Part shown: positions 36,020 to 49,322 of the stretch, piece after piece | Layout of the letters: every line of letters begins with the position of its first letter | How positions within the stretch are numbered: the first letter of the stretch is position 1 | NCBI GenBank assembly: GCA_013400975.1 | Contig: WBMZ01010256.1 | Coordinates: 124,001 to 188,000 of the forward strand | Source of the DNA: Atrichornis clamosus | Lineage: Eukaryota > Chordata > Aves > Passeriformes > Menuridae | Direction of reading: 5' to 3' | Length of the DNA stretch: 64,000 bases | Notes under the pieces: generated by a model | Database searches by the model: none | What the model saw: the letters and a program-made list of their open reading frames with translations, nothing else | What the model was told of the DNA's origin: nothing | Made by a program: the position numbers and the translations under genes

Positions 36020-38764
36020 GTTAGTTTGTCTAATGATCTCTCATTTTGCTGCTGCTCTTGGCAGATTGTGTAGGAGGAACCATCTTGTACCTGTCATTGT
36101 TTTCCTGCAACAATACCTTGGTAAGATGTTTAGTAGCTCTTTTATACAAAGAGAGTATTATTTCTGCTGTAAATGGAGAATCACTGGTATATTAATGCAT
36201 TGACAAGGAAGCTGATTTATTCATTTTGAAAGAATTTAAGGAATATGAGAATCAGCACTGACCTAGACTTATTGATAAAAGCTTTCATTTCAGATCTTTA
36301 ACTGTGCATGTCATATTAATGAAGCAATGCATTTTAAAACATTTCACATATACACATAGGTATATTCACAGTTTATTTATACATTATCTGAACCCACATC
36401 CTTTATTACTTCATATATTTACTCTAATTTCCACAAATATGAAATATACAGCTATGTCAAATTCCAAACACTGTTCTTGTGAAAACCCCTCTTCTAAAGG
36501 TCCCTTTTTTCTTTCTCTGGTGTTGTTCTGTTACTCTAGTATATACCAAAGACTCAAATTACCAAAAGCTTTCCATTTGCTTACACAACAGCTGGATTTA
36601 TTAACTTGGCAGACAAGGGGGTTAAGACATGTGTCTCCCCAACTAAGTACATGGGCATAAGTGAAAGCTTTTCTAGGCAAATCTTGACAGGAAAAACAGT
36701 GTTACATGGCCTAGAATATGCTTGTCAAAGACAGATGTGCTAAAATGACATGAAGGAAATGGAAGTACTTGTGGGAGTGATTGGAGAAACTGAAAAATCC
36801 CTCATTAGAATAATTTTTTTACGTGACTACCTTTTATATTTGCTTTCTCAAAAGGACCCTGTCATGCTCCACCCTATGAAGTTATAGAATGTGGTTTTTA
36901 CCCAGGAATCGTCAGTTACCTGATTTAACTGCACAGCAAATGAATCATAGTATCTCAGAAACAAACACAGAGCAACAGGATAGTCTTGTCCCCTGTACCT
37001 GTACCTCGCAGTGATCTGGGAACATGAGTTTGATGAGCTGCAGATGTGATTCTGTACTCCCCTGCCAAGTCGCACCAGCTGCAACTCTGTTCTGCACTGA
37101 CTCCTTCGCTGAGGTCCTCTAATATTGATCACTAGTGGCATCGTGCTTGAGTAAATTATGAATGATGAGGCCAGAAATCTCTGAAAACCCCATCCATCAG
37201 ACTCGCTCACTGCATGGGCTGTGGCTTGTTTGTCACATGACGATGTGGGAACCAGTGTTTGCCTCCAGGAGGTTTCCAAGACAGCCCTCAGCGTTTGCGA
37301 AGGAGCTGCGCAATTCACCCGTGAGCCAGAGCCATTGTTCCTCACCTTCTGGGAGGGCTCCAGAACTCTCGTGGCACATCATCTGTGAGAACGGCACACT
37401 GCAGGCGTGGTTGTAAATCCCAATTAGAAATTTTAATTATAGCTGAGAGACAAACAACAATAACAAAAGTCACTTCAATTAGCACAGTTCAGTATTCAGC
37501 AGATAAAGAACTACCTTTGAATGTCAGCTCAAGTTCTGCACAAATGAGATAGCAGCAAATAAACGGCAGAGGGAAAAAAGGCAAGGGAAACTTTTCTTGA
37601 CAAGTTTCTGCTCCTTCATAATGAAAATGTTGTGTCTCCTTCCCATTACTGTGTACTTAATTGTGTAACTAATGTTAAAAACAACATCCAAAAAGGCCCA
37701 TATATGGGCAAGATCCCAGTAATGAGTGAGAACCTTTTCAAAAGAGAATGAGACTTTCTCTGTGTAGGGAATTATGGTATTCACAGGGAAAGAACTAACA
37801 AACATCATTCACCATACTTCGAGATTTCCATTACACATGTTGCAACTCTTGCTTAAGCAGAGCTGCAACCCAGCTATGTGCTTGTTCTCTAGCATGTTGG
37901 AAATGCTTTTATAAACATTTATTTTAATCTTAGTGACCTTGCCAGTAACTACAAAAGATACTAGTGAGATGTTAATTTTATTCTAGTAGTGGTGAAATGC
38001 TGGGGGGATATTTTGCCCACCTGACAGACCTTTCCAAAATAGATTAGTGCCCTGATTCAGGACTATGAGTGCTTGGGTGATGCCATTCTTTAGTTTTTCT
38101 ATTTAGCTATTCCACTGGCAGTTTTATTGCTGCCACCATGGAGGACTTGGCAGCCTTGCATCTAGATGAGCAGTAATACATCTGACTGCCAGGAACCACT
38201 CCCTCATATGCAGTTTAAGGTGATGTTCTTAGTTACTACTACAGCTCCTCTTCCAAATTAGATCACTTCCTTTTTTTTCTCCCACTAACCACTTCAGATG
38301 TTTTTGGATTTTCATCTTTTTGCATAGGAAGTGGCTTAAATGAGGTGCTTGACATCAAGGAATAGTTTTAGAAGCATAGATGCAGCTACTGTTTCCTCTT
38401 AATATGCTTTATATAGGAAAGAAATCATTGAAGTCAATAGAAAGAGAACTGCAAAGCTAATGTTAAAATTCCATGTTCCACATTTTGCAGACAGTATCAA
38501 AAACATCATGTGTAGCTTCAAAATTAAAAGCAGTAGAAAATGGCAAGGAAATACTCTCAAATATTGCAAGGAAAGGATCAGAAATAATTTTCCCTGTGGT
38601 ATTTCAGTTTCATTTTAAATAGAATCAGAATTAGTGATGGTAAGACTACTGTGGTTCAGATTTCCCAACCTTTCAGCAACCCGCTCTGTGTCTACTATAA
38701 TTAACATTAGTATATTCATAGTTCATTCCTGAAAGTATCTTGGAGTGCATTCTAACTGTGTTTA

Positions 38765-38875
38765 TTTTGTACTTCTATTCTACAAATAGAGAAACTGATG
38801 CAAATCTCACAAATAGTAGGATGGAGTGGAAAATCAAAACCTAATCTGTCCATTTCTGAAGTCCTCTGATGCAGC
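38765..38875 (-). repeat. MIR-like SINE remnant (reverse)
   Basis: 'ctacaaatagagaaactgat', 'gcaaatctcacaaatagtag' and 'aaatcaaaacctaatctgtc' follow the reverse complement of MIR ('acagatgaggaaactgaggc ... cacacagctagtaagtgg ... gaacccaggtctgtc') across about 100 bases. It is heavily diverged. Confidence 0.45.
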
Positions 38876-41800
38876 TGATGTGAAAGAATTCCTCGCAGCA
38901 GGGTATTTGGCTTGGCCTCAAAAAACAGAAGGCACTTGAAAAACTAGAATCTGTGATTAGGTTTGCTTTCTGCCCTCCCTCCATCTTCAGAGGGTGCCTT
39001 CCAGGGTAGCTGTGTTCTGTCCTGGTCCCCAGGAGACTGGACATTTCAGGAGTTAGGGTGCCATTCAGTAGAGCACCTTGAATGTTCGACCAGTGCAAAA
39101 AACAAAATGGGTGATGATCCTGCAATGCATTCACATGATTTTAAGGGTATAGTTGTTATTCCTATTCTTCAGTAAGAATTATTTCATTACAAAATGCTGC
39201 CCAGATAATTAGAGATTCTGTTGAGAGGTTCCTTGTCTAAGTGGTAGCATCTGAAGAGCATAGCTGTCTAAGTAGCTCATCCTCCCCCAGTTCTGTTGCT
39301 GAAGAGTATTGCTCCCTAAGCATCACATCTTTCCTTTTCTGCCTCTAGTCACTCTCTGCCCAAACCAGCACTGTCGTTACTGCTCCGTCTGTACAGCAAC
39401 GTGCAGTGTTGGCATAGCTCCCCAGACTCATCAGCAGGAACATCACTATCACACCTGAGCATCTGCTACTGCTTCTCCAGCCGCCAGGGCCACCAGGCAG
39501 CTGTTAGGTATGCTCAAAGCAAGGCCGTCAGGTGGTGTTGGTTCTTTGGTGTGCTGGTGGTCAGCTGTTGGTGAGGGGTTTTCGGTGTTTCTGTTAGCCT
39601 GTCATGTCAAGCCTTTCCTGCTGTGCAGCTGTTTTAGCACAGCTGAACAAAACTGGCTTCTGCAACTATTGAAACAGCCAACGCAGTAAATGCAACATGG
39701 TAAAATAGTTAACAACAGGAGTTAAACCAGGTTCCTACCACGCTGTTCAGTGGTGGTAGAAATCATGTTCCTTTAATCACATGAGAACAGCTCAGAGGCA
39801 AAGCACAACAGCTCCCGATCAGTGTGATGATAGAGGGAATGAGAAAAGCTGGGAGATGAGGTGGACTGGCAGTAGGGGCGACAGTGACAGGAGATAAATG
39901 TGGAAGCAGAAGAACAGTAGTGGCAAAGCAGTACATAAAACATAAAGTTTGTGTGAGGCTGTGGGAGTTGTGCTGGGTGTTTTAAAGAGGTTCTTGCATA
40001 AAAGGATAAAGGTAGTGTTTAATTCCTGAACTTGTTGAATTAAAGCAACAATTTAGTTATATGTTTAGGCCTTAAAAGATCTATTTTCAGCTGTGACCAT
40101 GTTTTGCATGGAAAGGATGGTTGTTTGTAGTTTCAGTAAGTACATGCCCCAGCCTGCATTCCCTTCCTAATTCTGGGATCTGCCTGAGCCTGGATATTTG
40201 TTGTTGTTTAAGACTGCTGTTTAACCAGGCCTGTAATCTTGAAGGCAGACTGATGACAGCATGTCACTTGCATTAAAATTACTCCTGAGTGATAGTTTAG
40301 AAGATTCTTTTGTAAGAATGAAACACCACATTATTAGAGACTTTATTATATAATAAACAAGTACCATCAATCAATGAAGTGATATTTTAAGTACAGATTT
40401 ACCTTGAAAAGTGCTTGTGACTGAGGGGATAATGGGCAGTTCCGTTCCCTTGTTCAATAGCTCCTGGCTCAAATAATTCTCAATTTATAAGCAGTTAAAC
40501 CCCAAAGCTCATCCTGTGGTGTGAAAGTCAATACAAACCAGTTAGATTTTGAGGAATTCAAGTTGAAGACCAGGGTCAGAAGACTAAATGGAGAGAATCA
40601 CTAGAAAAGAAATGCAGGTGAGAAGGAACACCCATTTATATCATTTCATATTCTTGCAAGAGATTGCAGAACTGACACCGGTCACGACAGCCCTGTCTGG
40701 TTTGAATTATTGCATCTCCTCTTAAGGCAGTGGAAGGAAGTCATGCCAACGCATAAAGCTGTGCCAGTTCACAGTGTACAAGACTCTGACCTGAAACCAT
40801 AATGTTTTATTCTAACCACGGTGTGTGAAGTACTGGAAGCAGTTACAAAAACTCCCAGAAACTTCTAAATGTCTAAAAGTTCCTTGTATGAATCATGAAT
40901 GCTTCTTTTAAAATGCTTTTCACATATATTTTTATAAAACACTGTATTTTCTTCAACCAAACCTCTTCACATGAGGAGTTCATACACAGATGTCTGCTAA
41001 TTTGTAACCAAGTACATATATATGACTAAAAGTGGCTATCATTGAAGGCATTTATATTCCAATAAAAACTTACAGGGCTGATCACAAACACCACATAGTT
41101 ATTAGCCCAATTTGTAAAACCCAGGAGAGGGAAAAATTCATTGATAACTCAGCAAATAATTTTCAAAATACTTAAAATTGCTTTGAATATAATTTGGAGA
41201 GGTGGGGGAAGAATAAATTTGTCAGTTTATTTTACATAATGACTAATTTAGACATCTCTAAAGTTAGTGTGATCTTCAGGTTTTTGAGACATTACGAATA
41301 TAAACATCTCAAAATTGAGTTTTAGTAGAGCCTTAATTTTAATAAGCCTGTTGCAATGGTCAAATTTTTCTTTAGATTCCTGTGCCTAATGAAATTCATG
41401 TTGTATTGGAGAACTGTCAGTTCCAGGGAAGCTGGGATAACCACCACCTTTGTCAGAATGAGTGTTAAGGGAATTTGGAAACAGTAACCCTCTAGGAGTG
41501 GCTTTCTGTGTATGTGAAGTTATAAACCACTTTATAAGGAGAAATCAATAGACAAAGTGTCATTATATAATTTACCACAGGTAGAATTTCTATAACACCT
41601 CATCATTTGCTTAAAAAATTATCATGGAATTAGGGAATGGTGCAGCTGCTTTTCCTTGACAGTTTTAATGCTGCTGTCAACAGAGCCCTACAATATTGCT
41701 GTCCTGAAACGTTTTAGACAAAAGAGTTCCTGAAGTTTAAGAGCAGCATATAGCTGTGATGACTCAAGATTCTGAACGGCCTCATGAATGAGTATGTATT

Positions 41801-43460
41801 CCTTTTCTCCTACAGCTGAAAATTTAGCTTAGAGTAATATTGTAATCTAGGCCAGCACTCCAAGAAACTACTATGAAATACATGCATTTCAGAAAAGGTC
41901 TTCTGTAATTGAGAGGTATTGTTCTCCAGTGTATGTGGAAAACACAAAAGCACTGCACACTGAGACTCTGTGCAAGAAAATAATGTAACAGAAGGCCCCT
42001 CGTGTAGCAGCTGCTGATGTGAGCACCTTTCCATGGTTGTCAGGGAATAAGGAAGAGCACAATAAAACCTGCTGATGGATCACTGACTGACCCTTCAGAG
42101 TTAAAAAACCACTGCCCTGAAGATGATGTCTACAATAAACATTTTCATGCAGCCTTTTTTAGGCAGCAAAAGGGAGCACAGCAGCTGTTTAATGGCTCTC
42201 AGTTCCATGAAAACCCGGGATTGGTGTAAAAGATGTCTTGGAGGTAAATGTTAGACACATTCAGCACCTGTGGATGAGGCAGCCTGATCTGACACGTGCT
42301 CTGTGCATTACCATTGCTTCCTAACTCTTTGGGCTGAACTTGGCAATTACTTGGTTAGCAGTGATCATTTCATGTGTGCAGACACACAGAGAGCTGTGCA
42401 GAATCTGGTCTGTACAAAACATCCAGCTATGTCTTGGCCCAGGTACTTTGCAGTGGGCAGAGGGGGTGGTCACTCCTCTCTTTGTCCAGCCAAAGTGGGT
42501 CTGTCATTATTCCTATGGAGAGAGGCAGCCCGGCTGGTCAGCCTGATTCCCAATTTCTGTGCTCCACTTCTTCCAGGGGCTGCATCTGACAGCACTGCCA
42601 GGTTCATTGTTTTCCTTTGCCTTTTTCACAGAGTCTTGTGGAATGATCTAAGCACTGGGTCTAACACTAACTTTTATGTACATGCATGATTTCTGGGAAC
42701 AAGGATATTTTTCCACAATAAAATAATGGCTTTTTTTTTTTTTCTTTTTCTCTTTGTTGCTCAGTTCAGTAGAGGGCCAGGTAATAGAAGATAATTTAGA
42801 GTCAATGAAACTGCCTAGCAAGGATAGTTATAAGCATTAATAAGTTACAATTTTTATTTTAAACATATTCTGTAAATTGTTACAGCAATTAAAGTCTTAT
42901 AGAAGACATTCCTGCTGAGTAGTTTATTAAGGCTATTTATATTTCTGCTAATTTCTTTCAGAGCATAAATCCTGATTCTGAACATAGTAAAGTTAATAGA
43001 AGTTATGACCCTGTCTGCAAAGGAAGCAAAATCTGGAGTTAGTTTTTTGCAATCCTTTTCAAAGTTGTTTTTGTGTGTATACCTGAGAAGCTGGATCCAG
43101 GAACACTTTTTCAAAGCTGCAGCCTCTTTAGAACATATGACAGGTGCATCAGGGAGCTACAGAGATGTTTCAAAGGCTTCCAGACCCAACCAGTCCTGCT
43201 TGGCCTCACACAGGCACTGCAACACTTTCTTCTTGGAGATCTGTTGTGAGGATTGACATGATGAAGACATTTCACATTGTATATATATATATTTTTTTTT
43301 TAATCCTTTTTCTTAAGGTTTGATTCTGGCCAAATTCTCATTATTTACTTCAGTGCAAAGCTTCAGAGAGAGAATCTGTTAATCTGATTTCTGGTTTTGG
43401 AGCAGTTTTGTGCTGAGCCATTTGCCACGAGTGAATTATCTGTGTACTTGCTGCGGCAGC

Positions 43461-43519
43461 GTTGAGTTTGCGGTTGGACCCGATGATCCCTAAAGCCTTT
43501 TTCAACCTAAATATGAGAG
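43461..43519 (+). mobile_element. CR1 LINE terminal fragment
   Basis: 'cggttggacccgatgatccc' then 'taaagcctttttcaacctaa' is the CR1 terminus ('ttggactagatgatctttaaaggtcccttccaacc'). The final octamer repeats are worn. Confidence 0.65.
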
Positions 43520-44504
43520 TTTTTCATTGCAGGTGAAGTTCAGTGGTGTTGAATTTTAAGCTTGTGAGTGTGGATCCGTCAAAGCACAGACTGGTGAGGG
43601 ATTTGCACACTCTGTTTTGCAACTGAACACAGATCTTTATAATAATAGGACAGAGACTAACCTGTCTCTTCTTTTTATGAAAGTGTCAGACATAATGTCA
43701 TTCTCTGGTCAGAGGGTAAGAGGCACTGGAATTCGAAAGAATAAGCTCAAGAGCTCCTTCTTCAGGTTTCAGACCTAGGATAGGTCTTTTGTATGTTACA
43801 CTTCACCAGTTAAAAACAAAAGCAAAGGAAAAAAGCTGTAGAACTGCATTATTCTGGATCAGAGGGAATATCTTTTACATCCCTCAATTTGGAAATAATG
43901 GAATGGATATTTCTGCTTATTTATTTTTGTGTTTGAAACCATGTAGTGTGAAAACACTGTGTATGCCTGTGAGAATTGAGAGAACTGATCACTTGGAATT
44001 GAAACTCCAACCATGGTGAAATGGAAGAGTTGAAAAATAATCTTTTTTTTTTCCTAAGAGTAACATTGATTTTCTCATTTGGAGGCATATATGATCTTTG
44101 TAGTCTTGGAGAAATGGTTTTGTTTTGAAGTAATTTTATCTTTGTTTCAATAGGATGGTCTAGAATGAAAAAAACCTAAAAAATGTCTTATATGCTTCTG
44201 AAATCTGTATTCTTCCCTAGTGTACAGGATCACTGCTGAAGGTGAGCATGAATAATGAAAAAGGAAAATACTACTATAAGCTGGAACTAGTGATCTGGCT
44301 AAAGTACTTATCTTGACATTCAGGTTCCAGGACCTGAGCTGAAGTTAAAAAGCGAGAATTCAAAAAGTAGTTCGATTCTTTTGAGTGCTATGAGGAAGAA
44401 TATTAAGAACTTGATTTTCTTGAAAACCTAGAGCCAAGAAGGCTCTAAGAAAAAAAAAAAGCTAAGCATTTTTCTGATTGAGAAATGACTGCTCCTTTAA
44501 GCAG

Positions 44505-44590
44505 GTAGATGCAGCAGAAGAGTCAAAGGTAACTTGCCCAGTGCCACGGAAGACGTGTTTGAAAAAGGAAATAAAACCCCTAACCACAAA
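44505..44590 (-). repeat. Possible MIR-like SINE remnant (reverse)
   Basis: 'caaaggtaacttgcccagtg' then 'ccacggaagacgtgtttgaa' and 'aataaaacccctaac' resemble the reversed MIR core. The element is short and diverged. Confidence 0.35.
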
Positions 44591-47500
44591 CTATAACAGG
44601 AATAAAAGCAGTTGTCTGTAATATGCTGTTCACTCATCCATTCTTCTAAATAAAAGGGAAATGTTCTTCTCAGGGAATGAATAAGAGCTCTTTTATGATA
44701 GCAGTACTATTTAATAATTTATAGTAGAGGTACTGGTGTAATTTTACATATATTTGATGATATGATGGAAAGATAGAGAAGCATAAGTTAACCTTTAATG
44801 GGAGGAAAGATTGCACATGCTGATCAGAAGTAATGTCAGCAGCGTACTCGGAAAATGCTATCAAAGACATTCCGTTTCTCAGCTTTTGCCTAGTAAAGCA
44901 GGATTTCCACAGAGATAATAGAAACTTCAACGGGCAAAAAATCTGATCTAATTTACCTAGACTAGATAAAGTCAGCTTTCATCACATTACTGCAGGAAAG
45001 AATAATGCATCATGTCAGCAAAAAATGGTAGTGGAGGGGGTTGTGGAGTGCTCAGAGCAGCACCCCAAGGCCACAAAGCATGTTCCTGTAGAGAGACAGT
45101 GGGATTAATCAATTAATCAATTAATACCTCTGTTCTCTGTTGGACCACAGGGCTGACAGACCAGGGGCTTTCTCAGTTTGTGATTTTTTGGGGGAGGGTT
45201 TTTCTTTGTTGTTCTTAAGAACTGGTTAGTTGGTGTTGCTGTACATTACAGAAGGTTCTTCACAGGTTTTGTTTTTAATAATTTATGAAGTGTTTTCACT
45301 TTACATTTTGTGTGTTGTGTTATCATTACCTTGCATGTTTTCTGTATTGCGTTAGGTGTTGCATTTGCCTCTCATCCTTTGGGTTATTCTCTTCACCTTG
45401 ACTTCTGTTGCCTTTCTGTATGACTAAATCCATCATTATCATATTTTCTGGCTATCTTGTCCACAGCTGATGTGTCTGTTACAGATATGGGAGGAGAGGG
45501 ACATATATTTGCTGTCTCTATAGTTTGAATAGAAAAAATTTAATCAGCATTTTGTTGAATAGGTGAGAGCTGATGCAGGAACAGGGCAAGTGGAATATCA
45601 AACTAATTGATTTTCAGACTGTTTAATGTCTTCTTTTGATTGTTTTTTGAATTTTATAAGATTCAAATAATTATTACTGTGCTTCTCATGGTCACTTTAA
45701 GAGCTTTCTTCCCTACTTTACATTTTAAGGCAATTTGCCCAGAATATCTGTAATAAAAAAATCTGCATTGAAAATGTAATTGAAACAAACTGTTGAGAGC
45801 AACTGCAGTGCCTAAGAATTTAAAATTATCAGAGCATTTCAAGCTCTCATGTACTGTTTTAATTTAGAAGAGATTAGAGTTGTTAGCCTGAATATTATAC
45901 AATAGTTCAGAACTGTTCTCATCTAGGAAATAAAAATGCACGTACATTTCCAAGCTTTTTTTTTTTCCTTATGTTATAGTAAGAAACTTTTTGTATGGAT
46001 AGCCTTGGTCAAAAGGTTTTCAAGAGGTTAAAGTATCAAAACATTTGAAATTGTAAAGGTGAAATATTGCAAGGTTGTCCTTTACTGAGTTGAAAATGGT
46101 TTTATTTAACACTTTTGGAGAAATAGAGCACCTTGCTGGGTACCTGCAGTCTAGTCTCATAATCCAATATTACATGAGCATTTCACATTTTGTAAGTGCA
46201 TTAATCTGAAATAGATCAGAGATGAATATTATGTAGCTATTACTAGAGCTATCCATATTTTAAAGATGCCTTTTCTCATTGCAAATTGGCAGTTCAATCA
46301 GCAGTTTTTAAAACCAATTGTCGCTTACGATCTAAATTCAGCATAAAGCTAACAGTTATTGGAGCACATGTACAGCACTTGGAGATTGATGATGTAGTAA
46401 TTGTTGGATGGTTGTCAGTTTAAACATTCTTTTGATTGATATTACACTGTCCCTTGTTACTTCATCAGACATAGAAGTTCTGAAGGTCAGACTTTTGTTT
46501 CTCAAATTCTTAACAGTATGTGATTAACTATTAGAGAAGGTAGTTAATACAGTAGATGGAAAATGCACTTTATAGTTTCTTTAGTTTTATTGATAATTTT
46601 ATTATGTCGTTCCATTAATTGAAGTCATCCACTGGCTCATTTAGAATTCATGGACCAAGTTCAGTCCCCATGAAAGCATATTTAACTCCCCCTGTAATTA
46701 CATGAGCCATATTACTTCCACAGCATTCATTCAAATTCTGATCAGCAATTCAGCTTCAGCTTAGTTTCTCCGTGGTATTGTTCAGCACTTGCAGAGTGTG
46801 GTTATTTGCAGAAATGTTTATGGAATGATTGTATCCACAGTGTGTTTCTGTGAACGGGGGATTTTTTTTCGTCCTGCTCATTAACCATCATTTGTCCAAT
46901 TGGGAAGCACAGAGAATGTCAGAAATTTTTTTGTTCACATAAAATGTTGATTGAATATTTATGAGGAACTCTGAGGAAAAACCCCTGCATTGATTTGTAA
47001 GCCCAGAAAAGAGCTATGTTTGCCAGTTAATTTGTTTGAAATCAGCAATCAAACTAGCTCTTAGCAAGAGTTGAGTTCAATCTAAAGCTGAATATATTTA
47101 CAGAGTACATGTATCTTCCCCAAAAGAAAATGGGATACTAGAGACTTTAATTTAGCATGGTTTCAAGAACCAATGGCTAGAAGTTAAAGCCAGTTGGAGA
47201 CCCATTAGGAATAAGGTGCATATTCCTATCAGAGCAGAGGAGTGGCTGTCACAGGAGGTAACTGTTGAGATCACCACAGCTGACACAATTGTGGAAAGTA
47301 TAATTTAATGCAATGCAAGTCATTGCACTTAGAGGTAAGCAGCTGGAAGTATAGAGCCTGTGGCATATGGGAAAGCAGAGTGAAAAAACTGATGGTCCTC
47401 TTAAATCTACTCACTTGTCAACCAAGTGGCAATCACAACTAGGACTTCCTTCAATTTCCATTCAGTTGAGAGTGTTCAGAAATAACACTTGGTTGTTACA

Positions 47501-49241
47501 GCAGATGAATACTGGTATGCTTTTAAAGAAATTTGGTGGGGGGATTAGTGTGGTTTTGTATAGCTTGAAAAATAGTTGTTAAATTTCTTGAATTAATTTT
47601 CCTTTTTTTTTTTCTTTTCTCATAAAGTGCGATTACACAAATTATGCAGGGATAGCTCTGTTATGCCAAGCCTATCTGCTCAGCTGGCTGTCCATAAAGG
47701 CTTAGAGGAATCAAGTGGAAAAGCTGAGGAATGCATTTAAGTCATTCCAGTGTTACTACGGAGTTAACTCTGGATTTGTTTAGCAGGGAACTGCCCTGAT
47801 TGTGGACGTGGGAGCTTTGTGGCTCTCCCTGTGTTAAAGACGTAGCGATTTGTTCAGCGTGCGTGTTCCATTTCAGCGTTTATTTTTAGTGATTTCAGGC
47901 TCTGAAATCAGCCTTAAAACTCTGAGGTCTGTGTTGACTGACTCACTAATGGCAGTTTGGGAAGTTAAAAACTTAAGAACTCACATGTTTTGTTAAAATA
48001 GCTTGAAGTTTACATTAAAAAACAAAACCCAACTGAGATAGGTTGCTGCATTAAACCTGGAACTTTTATAGATCATGCTGCTTTGGCTTTGGTATGGAGG
48101 AGTGTGACCAAGGGCAGGGACAGGACACAGTAGGTAAGAAGTAGATCTTGGTAAATCAGAGCTGTACATTTCATGTTGGTTTTGGGTTTTAATTTGATCT
48201 TCTATTTTATATTAACAGAGAACAGAATCCTTAGATTTTTTATTTGTCCTTAAATGTGAGGAAATCTTCCACTGTTCAAATAGAAACTACCAAATACCAT
48301 TGCATTAGTGCCACAGTGTGATAAAAATGTGTCCTTTGTTATACTGTCCCTGCACAGTGCTTTCATTATAGGGGTATATTTTGGGTGCCAGCTGACTTCA
48401 AGGCTGTGTGTTGGGTTGAGTTATGGCAGTGACTGATTAACTGTACTTTTATTTATTTGTGTCCCGTGCAGTCACGACAGTTAGTCCTTTCACCTATTGG
48501 ATTGATTTAAACCTCTCATCAAGTTTAACCTCTTTCTTGTGAGCAACTGTGAATTTGGGGTTTGTGAGCACTTCTGGAGCAGATTGCTTTTTTCCCAGAT
48601 TGCAATTTTTAATTCACTATGATGAGTAACAGGAGTAACTGTGAGTGTTTGCATAATGATAGACTGTGAGCCTTGGGACCTTCTTGAGCACATTTAAATA
48701 TGGCACTCAAGGCATGTTTAAATATGAGCTGTCAAATGAGCTGCATGTCATTCTGCCAGCTGTGTGACATCCATGGTTAATACTCTGAAGTGCCTAGTTT
48801 CCCCACTTTCAGCAGGAGCCATGCTGAATGGTTATGGATTACCTGTATGCTGCAGAATGCCCTTTTCTAGCTTCCAAATATATTTTTAATACCCTATATT
48901 GTGGGGTTTTTTCAAATATGTTAAGTCTGCCCACTGTAGACTCTATGTGCTGCACATAAATAATTTGAAGAAATACTGTAATTTGATAAATACTCCCCGA
49001 GATAGCACTGCAGTTAAGGTCACTAAGAAGGTCACAAAAACACCACCTACAAGTACTGTGTCAGGTTTGGTGTTTGCTTCTCTTCAGCTTCCTTGGCACT
49101 GTTCAGACTTCTAAACATCAATGCTGATTAACTTTTTTGTAAATTAAACACTACCTCTTAGGATTCTTCCTGGCCCTCCAACTTTGTTGCTCTCCAGCTG
49201 TTTTCAGCCTTGTGCTTATGAGAGATTATTTTCCAAAATCA

Positions 49242-49322
49242 CAGATTGGTTCAGTTGAGAAGGGATCTCTGAACATCATCTAGTCCAACCCTCCTTAAGC
49301 AGGGTCATCTAGAGCAAGTTGC
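49242..49322 (-). mobile_element. CR1-type 3' end (reverse)
   Basis: 'cacagattggttcagttgag', 'aagggatctctgaacatcat' and 'ctagtccaaccctccttaag' are the reversed terminal bases of an avian CR1. It is followed by 'cagggtcatctagagcaagt', also CR1 3'-UTR wording. Confidence 0.8.

Noticed and set aside
36848..37345. Longest open frame of the window (165 codons, minus strand)
   Set aside because: No family resemblance, membrane or motif pattern. With about one stop per 17-20 codons in six frames over 64 kb, roughly one such frame is expected by chance. Its composition is ordinary and no promoter or splice context supports it.
38112..38130. HWQF-like reading (cactggcagttt) that could mark the lectin domain
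   Set aside because: An in-frame stop lies a few codons upstream and another follows, with no splice sites around it.
42140..42252. Possible GALNT8 C-terminal exon: acceptor-like 'ttttttag' followed by an open stretch with KRCLGG and a 'ggtaaat' donor-like end
   Set aside because: Only the KRCL tetrapeptide fits. The preceding residues do not resemble the lectin domain, Gly replaces the expected Glu, and the phase does not match the upstream donor.
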